DNA from: Pseudolactococcus sp041800635
Lineage (GTDB): Bacteria; Bacillota; Bacilli; Lactobacillales; Streptococcaceae
NCBI GenBank assembly: GCA_047833645.1
Contig: CP181259.1
Location: 558,001-622,000, forward strand
DNA: 64,000 bases
Reading direction: 5' to 3'
The position numbers and the translations under genes were made by a program. The notes under the pieces were generated by a model. The model did no database searches. It had not been told where the DNA came from and saw nothing but the letters and a program-made list of their open reading frames with translations. Positions 49,404-59,259 of the stretch are shown piece by piece. Numbering within the stretch: position 1 is the stretch's first letter; each line of letters starts with the position of its first letter.

Positions 49404-50162
49404 TTAATATTTTCTAAACCGTTGATAGCGTGCTTCAACCAGCTCGTCAGTTGTCAGCTTAGACAGAGTGTCGAGTTCTGTGATCAAAGCTGCTTTCAAG
49501 ATATCTATGGTGTTTTCTTCTGAGATAATCTTGTCAATCACGCCATTTTTAAGTAAATCTTTAGACGTGATCTTCAAAAGCTCAGCCGCTTCAGGCGCAC
49601 GTGATGAATCTTTCCAAAGAATCGTCGCAAAACCTTCTGGCGATAAAATGCTATACATGGCATTTTCCAACATCCAAACACGGTCAGCAACTGCCAAAGC
49701 CAGCGCCCCACCAGAACCGCCCTCACCATTGATAATGGCAATAATTGGCACTTTAAGATCACTCATCTCTAGCAAATTGCGCGCAATCGCTTCACCCTGA
49801 CCACGTTCTTCCGCGCCAGATCCTGGAAAAGCACCTGCCGTATTAATAAAAGTAATAATCGGACGACCAAATTTTTCAGCCTGCTTCATCAAACGCAAAG
49901 CCTTGCGATAACCTTCCGGATGCGGTTGACCGAAATTCCGGTCAAGGTTATCTTGCAAACTCTTACCTTTTTGAATCCCGACAATGGTCACAGGACGTCC
50001 AGCAAGACTAGCTATACCACCAAGGATAGCCCCATCATCTCTGAAATTGCGATCCCCGTGAAATTCGATAAAGTCATCGAAAATCTTTGTCGCATAGTCA
50101 AGCGTCGTCAAACGATCCTGACTCCGCGCCAACTGGACAATTTTATTTGCACGATCAGCCAT
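49404..50162 (-). CDS. accA: acetyl-CoA carboxylase carboxyltransferase subunit alpha
   Basis: Half of the carboxyltransferase that moves CO2 from carboxybiotin to acetyl-CoA. From the ATG at 50162 there are 252 residues (MADRANKIVQLAR), shorter than E. coli AccA but usual for lactic acid bacteria. Motifs: DRNFGQPHPEGYRKALRL, INTAGAFPGSGAEERGQ, GEGGSGGALALAVAD. It overlaps accD by 8 bases and is the last gene of the operon. Confidence 0.95.
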   Translation of the reverse strand: MADRANKIVQLARSQDRLTTLDYATKIFDDFIEFHGDRNFRDDGAILGGIASLAGRPVTIVGIQKGKSLQDNLDRNFGQPHPEGYRKALRLMKQAEKFGRPIITFINTAGAFPGSGAEERGQGEAIARNLLEMSDLKVPIIAIINGEGGSGGALALAVADRVWMLENAMYSILSPEGFATILWKDSSRAPEAAELLKITSKDLLKNGVIDKIISEENTIDILKAALITELDTLSKLTTDELVEARYQRFRKY

Positions 50163-51036
50163 TTGATTGTCCTCCTGTTCCACGTGTATGCCATTTCAAA
50201 ATTTGACCGATTGTCGTCGCAAGTTCTGTGCGTTTGACAATCTTATCAACGAAACCATGGGCTTGCAAAAATTCAGCCTTTTGGAAATCATCTGGTAAGT
50301 TTTCACGCACTGTTTGCTCAATTACACGACGTCCCGCAAACCCAATGAGAGTTTGAGGTTCAGCCAAGATAATATCACCAAGCATGGCAAAGGAAGCGGT
50401 CACACCACCCGTCGTTGGATCTGTTAATACCGTCAGGTATAACAAGCCTGCATTAGAATGGCGCTTAACGGCTGCAGATATCTTAGCCATTTGCATCAGG
50501 CTCATAATCCCCTCTTGCATGCGCGCGCCACCTGAGGCTGTGAAAATGACAACTGGTAATTTTTCAGTTGTCGCATACTCAAACAAGCGGGTGATTTTCT
50601 CCCCTACGACCATGCCCATCGACGCCATGATGAAGTTGGAATCCATGATGGCAAGGGCTGTTTTTTGACCCTTAATCACGGCAGTTCCAGTTAGGACGGC
50701 TTCATCCAGTTCTGTTTTAGCTTTGACAGTTGCTAATTTGTCCAGATATCCTGGAAAATTAAGCGGGTCAGTCGTCTCAATCCCTGTAAATAATTCAGAA
50801 AATGTATCAGCATCTGCGACGAGATTCAAACGTTCCTGAGCTGAAATTCTAAAGTTGTAAGAACAAAACGGGCAGACTTTCTCTTGTCCTAAATCCTTGG
50901 TGTAAATGGTGTGCTTACAACTTGGACATTTGGCGAAGAGTTCATCTGGTACTTCTGGTGTACTATTTTGCTCATTCAGACGCGACCGGTTGGGATTGAT
51001 GCGAATGTATTTACTTTTTTTCTTAAATAAAGCCAT
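50155..51036 (-). CDS. accD: acetyl-CoA carboxylase carboxyltransferase subunit beta
   Basis: The beta half of the carboxyltransferase, 293 residues, with an N-terminal zinc ribbon (CPSCKHTIYTKDL then CPFC, near residues 36-59) and the catalytic ASGGARMQEGI and TDPTTGGVTASFAMLGD motifs. It starts 9 bases after accC ends. Confidence 0.96.
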   Translation of the reverse strand: MALFKKKSKYIRINPNRSRLNEQNSTPEVPDELFAKCPSCKHTIYTKDLGQEKVCPFCSYNFRISAQERLNLVADADTFSELFTGIETTDPLNFPGYLDKLATVKAKTELDEAVLTGTAVIKGQKTALAIMDSNFIMASMGMVVGEKITRLFEYATTEKLPVVIFTASGGARMQEGIMSLMQMAKISAAVKRHSNAGLLYLTVLTDPTTGGVTASFAMLGDIILAEPQTLIGFAGRRVIEQTVRENLPDDFQKAEFLQAHGFVDKIVKRTELATTIGQILKWHTRGTGGQSNG

Positions 51037-51045
51037 AGTCTTCTA

Positions 51046-52416
51046 TCAATCCTCTTTTTGTAAGTAGTTAGGTAAAAATGTTTCACCCAGAAAGGCTGTG
51101 TCGTAATCCCCTGCGATGACATGACGATCAGAAATCAAATCGAGTTGGAACTCAGCATTGGTCTGAACGCCCTCAACTTCAAGTTCGAAAAGCGCCCGTT
51201 GCATTTTCATCAAGGCCTCGAAACGGTTTTCGCCATGAACGATGATTTTAGCAATCATACTATCATAAAACGGCGGAATCGTGTAACCTTGATACATGGC
51301 AGAGTCAACCCGCAAGCCAACGCCACCAGATGGCAAGTACAAATCTGTAATCTTACCCGGGCTTGGCGCAAAATTGAACTTGGGATTTTCAGCGTTAATC
51401 CGACATTCAATGGCGTGACCCGTGATTTTAATATCATCTTGGGTAAAGTCAAGTGGTTCGCCAGCTGCAATCTTGATTTGATTTTTAACAATGTCGACGT
51501 GCGTCACAAACTCAGTGACTGGATGTTCCACTTGAATTCGTGTATTCATTTCCATGAAATAGAAATCGCCAGTCGATTCGTCTAATAAGAATTCAATCGT
51601 TCCGGCATTTTCATAGCCCACGTGCTTGGCAGCAGCAACTGCCGCAGCGCCAATTTTAGCACGCAAGGTATGCCCAATCGCAATCGACGGTGCTTCTTCA
51701 AGCACTTTTTGATTATTACGTTGCAAGGAGCAGTCACGCTCGCCCAAATGGACAACATTGCCAAACTCATCAGCCAAAATCTGCACTTCAATATGGCGTG
51801 CTGGATAAATCACACGCTCCATATACATGGCACCATTGCCAAAAGCAGCTTGGGCTTCTGCTTGGGCAGATGAGAAATTCGGTAGCAATTCTTCTTGCGA
51901 ATTGACCTTACGAATCCCTTTACCACCCCCACCAGCCGAGGCTTTCAGCATGACAGGATAACCAATTTTTTGTGCGACTTCGAGCGCTTGCGTAGCATCG
52001 TAAACTTCGCCATCTGATCCCGGAATGACTGGTACATTTGCCGCAATCATTTGCGCACGCGCATTGATTTTGTCGCCCATGGTATCCATGACTTTAGCAG
52101 AAGGTCCGATAAATTTGACGCCCACTTCTTCACAAAGATTGGCAAATCTTGAGTTTTCACTCAAAAAACCAAACCCCGGGTGAATAGCTTCTGCCTGTAA
52201 AGTCACAGCTGCCGAAATAATCTGGTGCATGTTGAGATAGGAATCCGTCGCTTTGGCAGGGCCAATACAAACCGCCTCATCTGCTAACAACGTATGCAGA
52301 GCATCACGGTCAGCCTCAGAATAAACGGCAACAGTTTGAATGCCTAATTCGCGTGCCGCACGGATAATCCGCACCGCAATTTCACCACGATTGGCGATTA
52401 ATATTTTTTTAAACAT
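51046..52416 (-). CDS. accC: acetyl-CoA carboxylase biotin carboxylase subunit
   Basis: The ATP-grasp enzyme that carboxylates AccB-bound biotin, 456 residues. Visible: FKKILIANRGEIAVRIIRAA at the start, the GGGGKGIR nucleotide loop near 163, the ERDCSLQRNNQKVLEEAPS stretch, and FYFMEMNTRIQVEHPVTE. Confidence 0.97.
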   Translation of the reverse strand: MFKKILIANRGEIAVRIIRAARELGIQTVAVYSEADRDALHTLLADEAVCIGPAKATDSYLNMHQIISAAVTLQAEAIHPGFGFLSENSRFANLCEEVGVKFIGPSAKVMDTMGDKINARAQMIAANVPVIPGSDGEVYDATQALEVAQKIGYPVMLKASAGGGGKGIRKVNSQEELLPNFSSAQAEAQAAFGNGAMYMERVIYPARHIEVQILADEFGNVVHLGERDCSLQRNNQKVLEEAPSIAIGHTLRAKIGAAAVAAAKHVGYENAGTIEFLLDESTGDFYFMEMNTRIQVEHPVTEFVTHVDIVKNQIKIAAGEPLDFTQDDIKITGHAIECRINAENPKFNFAPSPGKITDLYLPSGGVGLRVDSAMYQGYTIPPFYDSMIAKIIVHGENRFEALMKMQRALFELEVEGVQTNAEFQLDLISDRHVIAGDYDTAFLGETFLPNYLQKED

Positions 52417-52477
52417 ATCATTTCTCTTTTATTAATGCCATGATGGCTTATTAGATTTTTTACTTAATTGGGTACTT

Positions 52478-52900
52478 TTACTCACCAATCGCGAATGTCA
52501 AAGTCCCTTTCGCTGCTAGTTTCCCGTCAACCGTTGCTTTGGCTTCAACAACAGCGATTGGCCCTCGGCGTTTGATGAATTTGGCATTCAAAATCAACTG
52601 GTCTCCCGGCACGACTTGTTTCTTAAATTTCACGCCGTCCATGCCGGCATAAAAGACCAATTTGCCCTTGTTTTCAGGTTTAGATAATTCCAAAACACCT
52701 GCAGCTTGCGCCAAGGCTTCCATAATCAGAACACCCGGCATAACTGGATATTCCGGAAAGTGACCGTTGAAAAAAGGTTCGTTAATCGTCACATTTTTAA
52801 GCGCTGTAATTTCATCCTCAGAGTGTTCGATGACACGGTCAACGAGTAGCATCGGATAACGATGTGGCAGTGCCTCTTTAATCTGATTAATATCAATCAT
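52478..52900 (-). CDS. fabZ: 3-hydroxyacyl-ACP dehydratase FabZ
   Basis: The hot-dog-fold dehydratase of the elongation cycle, 140 residues, with LPHRYPMLLVDRV and the catalytic histidine and glutamate in FFNGHFPEYPVMPGVLIMEALAQ. It overlaps the end of accB by 4 bases. Confidence 0.95.
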   Translation of the reverse strand: MIDINQIKEALPHRYPMLLVDRVIEHSEDEITALKNVTINEPFFNGHFPEYPVMPGVLIMEALAQAAGVLELSKPENKGKLVFYAGMDGVKFKKQVVPGDQLILNAKFIKRRGPIAVVEAKATVDGKLAAKGTLTFAIGE

Positions 52901-53367
52901 TTGATGCGCACCAGTCCCTCTCCGTATTCGACCATGGCCTCAGCTTGAACCAAAATTTCAGTCACGACACCGTCACGTGGCGCAGGAATCTCATTCATGA
53001 CCTTCATCGCTTCAATAATCAGCAAAGTCTGACCTTTTTTGACCGTATCACCGACAGCGATAAAGTCTGATTTGTCAGGCGCCGGCTTGAGGTAAGCCAC
53101 ACCCACGAGTGGACTTGTCACAACATCGCCTTCAGCAATGGTAGCAGGTGATGCTTCAGGTGCTAACACTGTTACAGGTACAGACACTTCAGCGCTCTGA
53201 GTTGGTGTCACCTCTGTTGCAACAAGAGGTGCAGCTGATGATGTTGCGACACCATTATTCTTAGAAAATGCCAAGGTAAACTCATTGGTTGCGTAAGAAA
53301 ATTCACGTAAAGATGAGCTGTCAAATTGGCTAATTAAATCTTTCACTTCATTAATTTGAATCGACAT
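52897..53367 (-). CDS. accB: biotin carboxyl carrier protein AccB
   Basis: The carrier that holds biotin for acetyl-CoA carboxylase and is the main target of BirA. 156 residues: N-terminal helix region, a Pro/Ala/Val linker (about 45-85), and the biotinyl domain with EAMKVMNEI, whose lysine is biotinylated. Confidence 0.96.
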   Translation of the reverse strand: MSIQINEVKDLISQFDSSSLREFSYATNEFTLAFSKNNGVATSSAAPLVATEVTPTQSAEVSVPVTVLAPEASPATIAEGDVVTSPLVGVAYLKPAPDKSDFIAVGDTVKKGQTLLIIEAMKVMNEIPAPRDGVVTEILVQAEAMVEYGEGLVRIK

Positions 53368-53372
53368 TTGTG

Positions 53373-54620
53373 TTATTCACCCTCCCATTTTTTAAGGGCA
53401 ATGACAGCATTATGACCACCGAAACCGAGTGAGTTTGAGATGGCATAGTTGATGTCGTGTTTTTTCCCTTGACCCAATACAACGTTGATGACTGATGTAT
53501 TGTCATCCAATTCAGTCGTACCAGCGTTGACAGGTGCGTATTGGTTGAGAATGGCTTGCAAGGTCACAACGGCTTCAATACCGCCAGCGCCACCAAGGGC
53601 GTGACCTGTCAAGGCTTTCGTTGAAGAAACCAAGACATTTTCATCATCACCGAAGACCGTATGAATGGCAAGTGCTTCACCTTTTTCATTGGCTTGCGTT
53701 GAGGTGCCGTGTGCGTTAATGTAGCCAACGTCGCTCGGTTGGATACCTGCTTCTTCGAGGGCAAGTTGCATGGCTTTAGCCGCGCCGTAACCATCAGGAA
53801 GTGGTGTCGTCATATGATGGGCATCATTTGTTGAGCCGTAACCGACGATTTCAGCCAAGATGTTCGCACCACGCGCTTGTGCGTGGTCTAAACTTTCAAG
53901 TACCAAAATACCAGACCCTTCACCCAAAACAAAGCCAGAACGGTCTTTGTCAAAAGGAATTGAGGCACGTTTAGGGTCTGTTTCAGTTGTCAAAGCAGTC
54001 AAGTTCGCAAAACCAGCCACACCAAATTCACAAATCGCCGCTTCAGTACCACCCGCTAGCATCACATCCGCATAACCATGTTTGATTTCACGGAAGGCTG
54101 AACCAATAGCATTTGTCCCTGCCGCACAGGCAGTCACTTCAGCTCGGCTCACACCATTTGCTTTGACACGCAAGGCCACATTACCTGTCGCCATATTAGC
54201 GATTGAAAGTGGTACGAAAAGCGGTGCCACGCGTTTAGGACCACGTGTCGCAAGACGCGCACCTTGTTCTTGAATCACGGGTAAACCACCGATACCAGAG
54301 CCGATGATCGCACCAAAACGGTCATGGTTAAACGCTGTATCTTCTGGATCAATCCCAGCCATATGCAAGGCTTCAAGTGCTGTATAAACAGCATAGAGAC
54401 TAAAAGTATCCATGCGTTTTTTGTCTTTGTGTACGAAGTATTTATCAAAAGGAAAATCTTTGACCTCGCCAGCAACGCTAATTCCAGTCGCTGTCGCATC
54501 AAATTTTTTGATGGTATCAATTCCGCTGTTACCAGCTTCAAGATTTGTCCAAAATTCTTCAGGGGTGTTACCAATCGGCGATGTAATACCATAACCTGTA
54601 ATAACGACACGATTTGTCAT
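53373..54620 (-). CDS. fabF: beta-ketoacyl-ACP synthase II FabF
   Basis: The condensing enzyme of elongation, 415 residues, with the active-site cysteine in EVTACAAGTNAIGSAF (near 165), histidines in NAHGTSTQANEKGE and STKALTGHALGGAGG, and the C-terminal SNSLGFGGHNAVI. It follows accB by 5 bases on the gene order and fabG by 87. Confidence 0.96.
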   Translation of the reverse strand: MTNRVVITGYGITSPIGNTPEEFWTNLEAGNSGIDTIKKFDATATGISVAGEVKDFPFDKYFVHKDKKRMDTFSLYAVYTALEALHMAGIDPEDTAFNHDRFGAIIGSGIGGLPVIQEQGARLATRGPKRVAPLFVPLSIANMATGNVALRVKANGVSRAEVTACAAGTNAIGSAFREIKHGYADVMLAGGTEAAICEFGVAGFANLTALTTETDPKRASIPFDKDRSGFVLGEGSGILVLESLDHAQARGANILAEIVGYGSTNDAHHMTTPLPDGYGAAKAMQLALEEAGIQPSDVGYINAHGTSTQANEKGEALAIHTVFGDDENVLVSSTKALTGHALGGAGGIEAVVTLQAILNQYAPVNAGTTELDDNTSVINVVLGQGKKHDINYAISNSLGFGGHNAVIALKKWEGE

Positions 54621-54707
54621 GTGACTTACTCCTCATTTATATGTAGATAAGCGCTCAGAATGCTGATATTAAATAGACGCATTTCAAAGCCCTTTTTATT
54701 CTTAAAT

Positions 54708-55442
54708 TTATTGCATGACCATGCCACCGTCAATGGCAATGGTTTGACCTGTGATGTATTCTTGTGTTGCGACAAACAAAGCAGCCGTTGCAATTTCTTC
54801 CACGCTACCAAAACGTTTCATCGGAATTTGTGCTTTCATGGCGTCTTTTACTTTATCAGATAAGACAGCGGTCATGTCACTTTCGATAAAACCTGGCGCA
54901 ATGGCGTTGACGCGAATATTACGGCTCGCGACTTCGCGCGCAACGGATTTAGTCAGGCCAATTAACCCTGCTTTTGAGGCAGCGTAGTTGGCTTGTCCGA
55001 TATTACCAATTAAACCAACAACTGAAGTCATATTGATAATCGCACCTTGGCGTGCTTTTGTCATCGGTTTCAAGACAGCTTGTGTCATGTTAAAAGCACC
55101 CGTCAGATTAATTTTAAGCACGCGCTCAAAATCATCTGCAGTCATTTTCAACACAAGCTTGTCGGCTGTAATCCCAGCATTATTAATCAACACATCAACA
55201 CTTCCAAGTGCCTCCGTTGCTTCTTGAATCATGCGTTTGGCATCGTCAGCATCACTGACATCACCTGAAACACCCACGACTTGCACATCGTAGGGGTCAA
55301 ATTCGCCGATCAGTTCTGATGAAATCTCAGAACGACCGTTGAGCACAAGATTGGCCCCATGTGCGGCAAAGTGGTGGGCGATGGCAAGACCAATCCCACG
55401 TGTTGAGCCGGTGATGAAGACATTTTTATTTATAATTTCCAC
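54708..55442 (-). CDS. fabG: 3-oxoacyl-ACP reductase FabG
   Basis: NADPH-dependent short-chain dehydrogenase, 244 residues: cofactor motif TGSTRGIGLAIA (near 12-23), NNAGIT, catalytic serine in NMTSVVG and YAASK (Tyr/Lys), with the PGFIESDMT loop. It starts 3 bases after fabD. Confidence 0.96.
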   Translation of the reverse strand: MEIINKNVFITGSTRGIGLAIAHHFAAHGANLVLNGRSEISSELIGEFDPYDVQVVGVSGDVSDADDAKRMIQEATEALGSVDVLINNAGITADKLVLKMTADDFERVLKINLTGAFNMTQAVLKPMTKARQGAIINMTSVVGLIGNIGQANYAASKAGLIGLTKSVAREVASRNIRVNAIAPGFIESDMTAVLSDKVKDAMKAQIPMKRFGSVEEIATAALFVATQEYITGQTIAIDGGMVMQ

Positions 55443-55445
55443 TCT

Positions 55446-56384
55446 TTATTTCTCCAAAATTGCATTAAATGTTGCCACATCTTCGACATGTGTGATGCTT
55501 ACCGATTTATCGATTTTCTTCACGAAACCTGATAAAATTTTACCTGGTCCGATTTCGATAATGTCTGTCACGCCCATGCTAATCATCGTTTCAACAGACT
55601 CGTAAAACTTAACGGGTTCCATGACTTGACGTGTTAATAGAGCCTTGATGTCATCAAAGGCCATTACTTGTGCGGTTGTATTAGAAATCAATGGTTTTTC
55701 AAAAGGTTTGAAAGCCACTGTTTCTAGTTCAACTGCTAATTTTTCAGATGCTGGTTGAAGCAAGGCTGTATGGAAAGGGCCTGAAACTTTCAAAGGAATC
55801 ATCCGTTTCACACCAGCAGCTGTTAAAAGTTCAACCGCTGCATCTACCGCTGCGACTTCCCCACCGATGACGATTTGTCCTGGCGTATTGTAGTTAGCAG
55901 GGCTCACAATCCCCTTGCTATTGAATGAGGCTTGCTGGCAAGCCGTCTCAATCACGTCAGCCGCTGTATTCATGACTGCAACCATTTTACCCGAACCTGT
56001 CGGAGCTGCTTCTGCCATGTACTGACCGCGTTTGGCGATGAGTCTCACGGCATCGGCAAATGGTAAGCTGCCACTTGCGACAAGTGCTGAATATTCACCC
56101 AAGGAAAGGCCTGCGACCACATCATAACTGACATTGTGCGCATCAAGCAAACGTAAAATGGCGACAGACGTCGTCAAAATCGCTGGCTGTGTATATTTTG
56201 TTTCACCTAATTTATCAGCATCCTGATCAATCAGCTGACGTAAATCGTAGCCTAGAATCTCAGATGCTTCATCATAAGTTGCTTTGACAATCTCAAAATT
56301 GTCATATAAATCGCGTGCCATACCTAATTTTTGGGCACCTTGACCCGCAAATAAAAGACCCGTTTTTGTCATGCTATACTCCAA
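55446..56384 (-). CDS. fabD: malonyl CoA-ACP transacylase FabD
   Basis: Transfers malonyl from CoA to ACP. 312 residues from the codon giving MEYSMTKTGLLFAGQGAQ; the ATG four codons on (MTKTGLLFAGQGAQ) is the more typical start. Active serine in AGLSLGEYSALVAS (near 95), histidine in VSGPFHTALL, and GPGKILSGFVKK at the end. Confidence 0.95.
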   Translation of the reverse strand: MEYSMTKTGLLFAGQGAQKLGMARDLYDNFEIVKATYDEASEILGYDLRQLIDQDADKLGETKYTQPAILTTSVAILRLLDAHNVSYDVVAGLSLGEYSALVASGSLPFADAVRLIAKRGQYMAEAAPTGSGKMVAVMNTAADVIETACQQASFNSKGIVSPANYNTPGQIVIGGEVAAVDAAVELLTAAGVKRMIPLKVSGPFHTALLQPASEKLAVELETVAFKPFEKPLISNTTAQVMAFDDIKALLTRQVMEPVKFYESVETMISMGVTDIIEIGPGKILSGFVKKIDKSVSITHVEDVATFNAILEK

Positions 56385-56457
56385 TAATTACTGTATTTTA
56401 CCGACTGCTGCCGTCATCATCATGGCTATCGTCAACAGCCGATCTATGTCACATTTT

Positions 56458-57414
56458 TTAATCCAACCATTTGGCAGAGGCTTTAATTTCTGCTTGGAAG
56501 CCATGGTACAAGTCCAAGATAATTTCTTCAACGGTTTCTTCTTTACGAACGAGACCGGCGATTTGACCTGCCATGACTGACCCATTGTCAACGTCTCCGT
56601 GAATGACTGAGGCTGGTAATTTCCCAGCGCCCATTTCTTCAAAGACGCTCAAATCAGGATCGACTTGTTTGAAGGCAGCCATTTCTGCTGCATCAAAGTC
56701 TTTTGTCAACTGATTTTTAATGGCGCGAACGGCATGACCAAAATGACTAGCCGAAACGACCGTCGAAATATCTTTTGCTTTCAAAACTTTGTCTTTATAG
56801 TTTTGGTGGGCATTTGATTCTTTGGCTACGATAAACCGTGTGCCAACTTGAACTGCCTCAGCACCCAACATAAAGCCTGCTGCCATCCCTTTTCCGTCAG
56901 CGATACCACCGGCTGCAATGACAGGCAAATCAACAGCGTCAGAGACTTGACGGACAAGCGTCATCGTCGTTAATTGACCGATATGACCGCCTGCTTCCAT
57001 GCCTTCAGCGACAATGGCATCTACGCCAATCCGTGACATTGATTTGGCTTGTGCGACACTGGCTACGACAGGGATGACAACCATACCTGCTGCTTTGAAG
57101 CGCTCCATGTATTTTTTAGGAGAGCCTGCGCCAGTCGTCACGACTTTAACGCCTTCTTCGATGACAAGATCAACGATGTCATCGACAAAAGGTGAGTGCA
57201 ACATGATGTTCACGGCAAAAGGTTTGTCCGTAATTTCGCGGATGCGTCGAATGTGACCTTGGATCACGTCCTTAGGCGCATTCCCACCACCGATGATGCC
57301 AAAGCCACCTGCTTTTGAAACAGCACCAGCTAAGTCACCATCAGCGATCCAAGCCATACCACCTTGGAAGATCGGATAGTCAATGTTCAATAGTTCAGTA
57401 ATTTTAGTTTTCAT
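56458..57414 (-). CDS. fabK: enoyl-ACP reductase FabK
   Basis: The FMN-containing enoyl-ACP reductase of streptococcal type, 318 residues, with IDYPIFQGGMAWIADGDLAG at the start, GGNAPKDVI, AEGMEAGGHIGQLTTM and AAGGIADGKGMAAGF. The usual lactococcal FabI is not seen in this window. The ATG has no ribosome site; a TATAAT box ends 5 bases upstream, so translation may be leaderless or weak. A FabT palindrome precedes it, after the acpP terminator, so fabK begins a second transcription unit. Confidence 0.95.
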   Translation of the reverse strand: MKTKITELLNIDYPIFQGGMAWIADGDLAGAVSKAGGFGIIGGGNAPKDVIQGHIRRIREITDKPFAVNIMLHSPFVDDIVDLVIEEGVKVVTTGAGSPKKYMERFKAAGMVVIPVVASVAQAKSMSRIGVDAIVAEGMEAGGHIGQLTTMTLVRQVSDAVDLPVIAAGGIADGKGMAAGFMLGAEAVQVGTRFIVAKESNAHQNYKDKVLKAKDISTVVSASHFGHAVRAIKNQLTKDFDAAEMAAFKQVDPDLSVFEEMGAGKLPASVIHGDVDNGSVMAGQIAGLVRKEETVEEIILDLYHGFQAEIKASAKWLD

Positions 57415-57438
57415 CTTATATTATATTTTGTTTTTAAA

Positions 57439-57459
57439 ATAGTTTGATAATCAAACTAT
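57439..57459. promoter_or_regulatory. FabT box at the fabK promoter
   Basis: ATAGTTTGATAATCAAACTA continues into T to form an almost perfect 21-base palindrome around TTTGATNATCAAA, the FabT (MarR-type) operator known from pneumococcus and lactococcus. Confidence 0.88.
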
Positions 57460-57469
57460 AGGGATAAAA

Positions 57470-57505
57470 ATTTTGAGAACGTGTCTCACGCTCTCAGAAT
57501 TTTTA
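57470..57505 (-). terminator. terminator after acpP
   Basis: On the minus strand TTCTGAGAGCGTG and CACGTTCTCAAAA form a stem with a 3-base loop and a T run. It separates fabT-fabH-acpP from fabK onward. Confidence 0.8.
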
Positions 57506-57509
57506 TGGA

Positions 57510-57737
57510 TTATTCAGCGATTTTAGCGTCTACGAATTTGACCAAGTCACCAACAGTGTTAAGGCCATCTTCAGTTTCGATTGCGATATCGTATTCATCT
57601 TCGATTTCGTTGATGATTTGGAAAATGTCAAGTGAATCAGCATCAAGTGATTCAAATGTCGTTTCAAGCGTCACTTCGCTTGCGTCTTTACCGAGTTCTT
57701 CAACGATAATTTCTTGAACTTTTTCAAATACTGCCAT
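57510..57737 (-). CDS. acpP: acyl carrier protein
   Basis: The 75-residue carrier of growing acyl chains. From the ATG at 57737 (MAVFEKVQEIIVEEL) it is acidic, with the phosphopantetheine serine in DADSLDIF near residue 37. The motif is ADSLD, matching the DSLD consensus. The longer open frame upstream lacks a ribosome site. Confidence 0.96.
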   Translation of the reverse strand: MAVFEKVQEIIVEELGKDASEVTLETTFESLDADSLDIFQIINEIEDEYDIAIETEDGLNTVGDLVKFVDAKIAE

Positions 57738-57818
57738 GATTAAATCTCCGTTTTTTCTATATATAGTTATATGGGACGCATAACGCCTAGACGTATTTTG
57801 TCCTTGCAATAAGATTAC

Positions 57819-58799
57819 CTAAATTTTAACAACAAGTGTGCCCCATGTCAAGCCGCCACCAAAACCAGTGAAGACCAGTTTTTGTGAGCCGTCTAAATGA
57901 ATGGTACCCGCATCAACCGCTTCTGATAAAAGAATGGGAATGCTGGCGGCACTTGTGTTACCGTATTCCTGCATATTCTGTAGGAATTTACTGCGGTCTG
58001 TTTTGATCTTGCGTGCCATTTTATCCAAGATTCTTGAATTGGCTTGATGTAAGAACAGGTAAGCAATGTCATCTGGACTTAAGTCAGCTTTTTCAAGGCT
58101 TTCTAAAATATTTTTAGGCACGTCGCGGACGGCAAAATCAAAAATCGCACGACCATCCATCTTCAAAAACAGGTCATCAGATACTTTTGATTTTGAAAAT
58201 GGCGACTTGGGTTGTGTCAGGTTACTGGTCAAGCTCATGCCCCGATGACCGTCAGATTTTAAAGACTCTGCTAAAATCAAGGGCGTGTCGGACGTGGCTT
58301 GGAGTAGCACACCACCTGCACCATCACCAAACAAAACGCTTGTCGACCGATCTGACCAGTCGACGACTTTTGATAAGACTTCAGCACCGATGACGATCCC
58401 GTTTCGGTAAGCACCACTGGCAATCAACTTATCTGCAACTGATAGGGCGTAAACAAAGCCACTACAAGCTGCCGTTAAATCGAAAGCAAAGGCTTTACTT
58501 GCCCCTAATTTGGCCTGGACAAGGCTTGCCGTACTGGGCATATTGCCATCAGGTGTCACTGTTGCAACGATGATAAAGTCAAGGTCTTCAGCTGCTAATG
58601 ACGCTTTTGCCAGCAATTGTTGGCCGACATTGGCAGCTAAGTCTGATGTGTTTTCATCTTCAACAATATGGCGTTGTCGAATCCCTGTTCGGGATGTAAT
58701 CCATTCATCAGACGTTGCCATGATTTGACTTAAATCATCATTTGTCACGACTTGCTCTGGTGCATAGTGCGCAGTTGCCGTTAGTTTGGCAAAAGTCAT
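57819..58799 (-). CDS. fabH: beta-ketoacyl-ACP synthase III FabH
   Basis: Starts fatty acid synthesis by condensing acyl-CoA with malonyl-ACP. 326 residues with the catalytic cysteine in LTAACSGFVYAL (near 113), histidine in LFLHQANSRI and asparagine in YGNTSAASIP. It overlaps fabT by 4 bases (ATGA). Confidence 0.96.
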   Translation of the reverse strand: MTFAKLTATAHYAPEQVVTNDDLSQIMATSDEWITSRTGIRQRHIVEDENTSDLAANVGQQLLAKASLAAEDLDFIIVATVTPDGNMPSTASLVQAKLGASKAFAFDLTAACSGFVYALSVADKLIASGAYRNGIVIGAEVLSKVVDWSDRSTSVLFGDGAGGVLLQATSDTPLILAESLKSDGHRGMSLTSNLTQPKSPFSKSKVSDDLFLKMDGRAIFDFAVRDVPKNILESLEKADLSPDDIAYLFLHQANSRILDKMARKIKTDRSKFLQNMQEYGNTSAASIPILLSEAVDAGTIHLDGSQKLVFTGFGGGLTWGTLVVKI

Positions 58800-59236
58800 T
58801 TAATTTCCTCCAAAAATGTGTGAAGATTTTCCAGACCTGTTTGTAAAATTTTCACGGAATCATCTGGTAGGTCTGCAACAAAGCGTTTAACCATTTCGCG
58901 GTGAAACTTACGGTGCAAGCGATAAAGCAAGCGACCTTGGCTAGATAAGGACACATTCACCACACGCCGATCATGTTCACTGCGGTAACGTTTAATGTAG
59001 CCTTTCTTCTCCAGTCGATTAAGTGACACGGTCACCGTGCCTACCGTCAACATCAAGTCTTTGGCAATATCACTTGGCGTCGTCATCTTGGCTTCACCAA
59101 TGCTGTCAATCGTGTGTATCTCCTTAATCGAGACATCTGAAAAACGAGATGTTCTTAAGGTTGCCTCCTCAATAATCAAAACATTGTTGAAAATATGAGT
59201 GAGATATTTATTTATTTTTGTATAATCTACCACCAA
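58796..59236 (-). CDS. fabT: fatty acid biosynthesis repressor FabT (MarR family)
   Basis: MarR-type winged-helix regulator of the fab genes that responds to long-chain acyl-ACP. 146 residues: dimer helix YTKINKYLTHIFNNV, wHTH around TPSDIAKDLMLTVGTVTVSLNRLEKKG (central LTVGTVTVSLNRLE quoted for recognition), wing RSEHDRRVVNVSLS. The start is a non-ATG codon, TTG at 59236 or the GTG right after it. Preceded by a consensus promoter overlapped downstream by two FabT boxes, so it is autoregulated. Confidence 0.93.
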   Translation of the reverse strand: MVVDYTKINKYLTHIFNNVLIIEEATLRTSRFSDVSIKEIHTIDSIGEAKMTTPSDIAKDLMLTVGTVTVSLNRLEKKGYIKRYRSEHDRRVVNVSLSSQGRLLYRLHRKFHREMVKRFVADLPDDSVKILQTGLENLHTFLEEIK

Positions 59237-59259
59237 CCATAGTCCCTTTCATGAATATC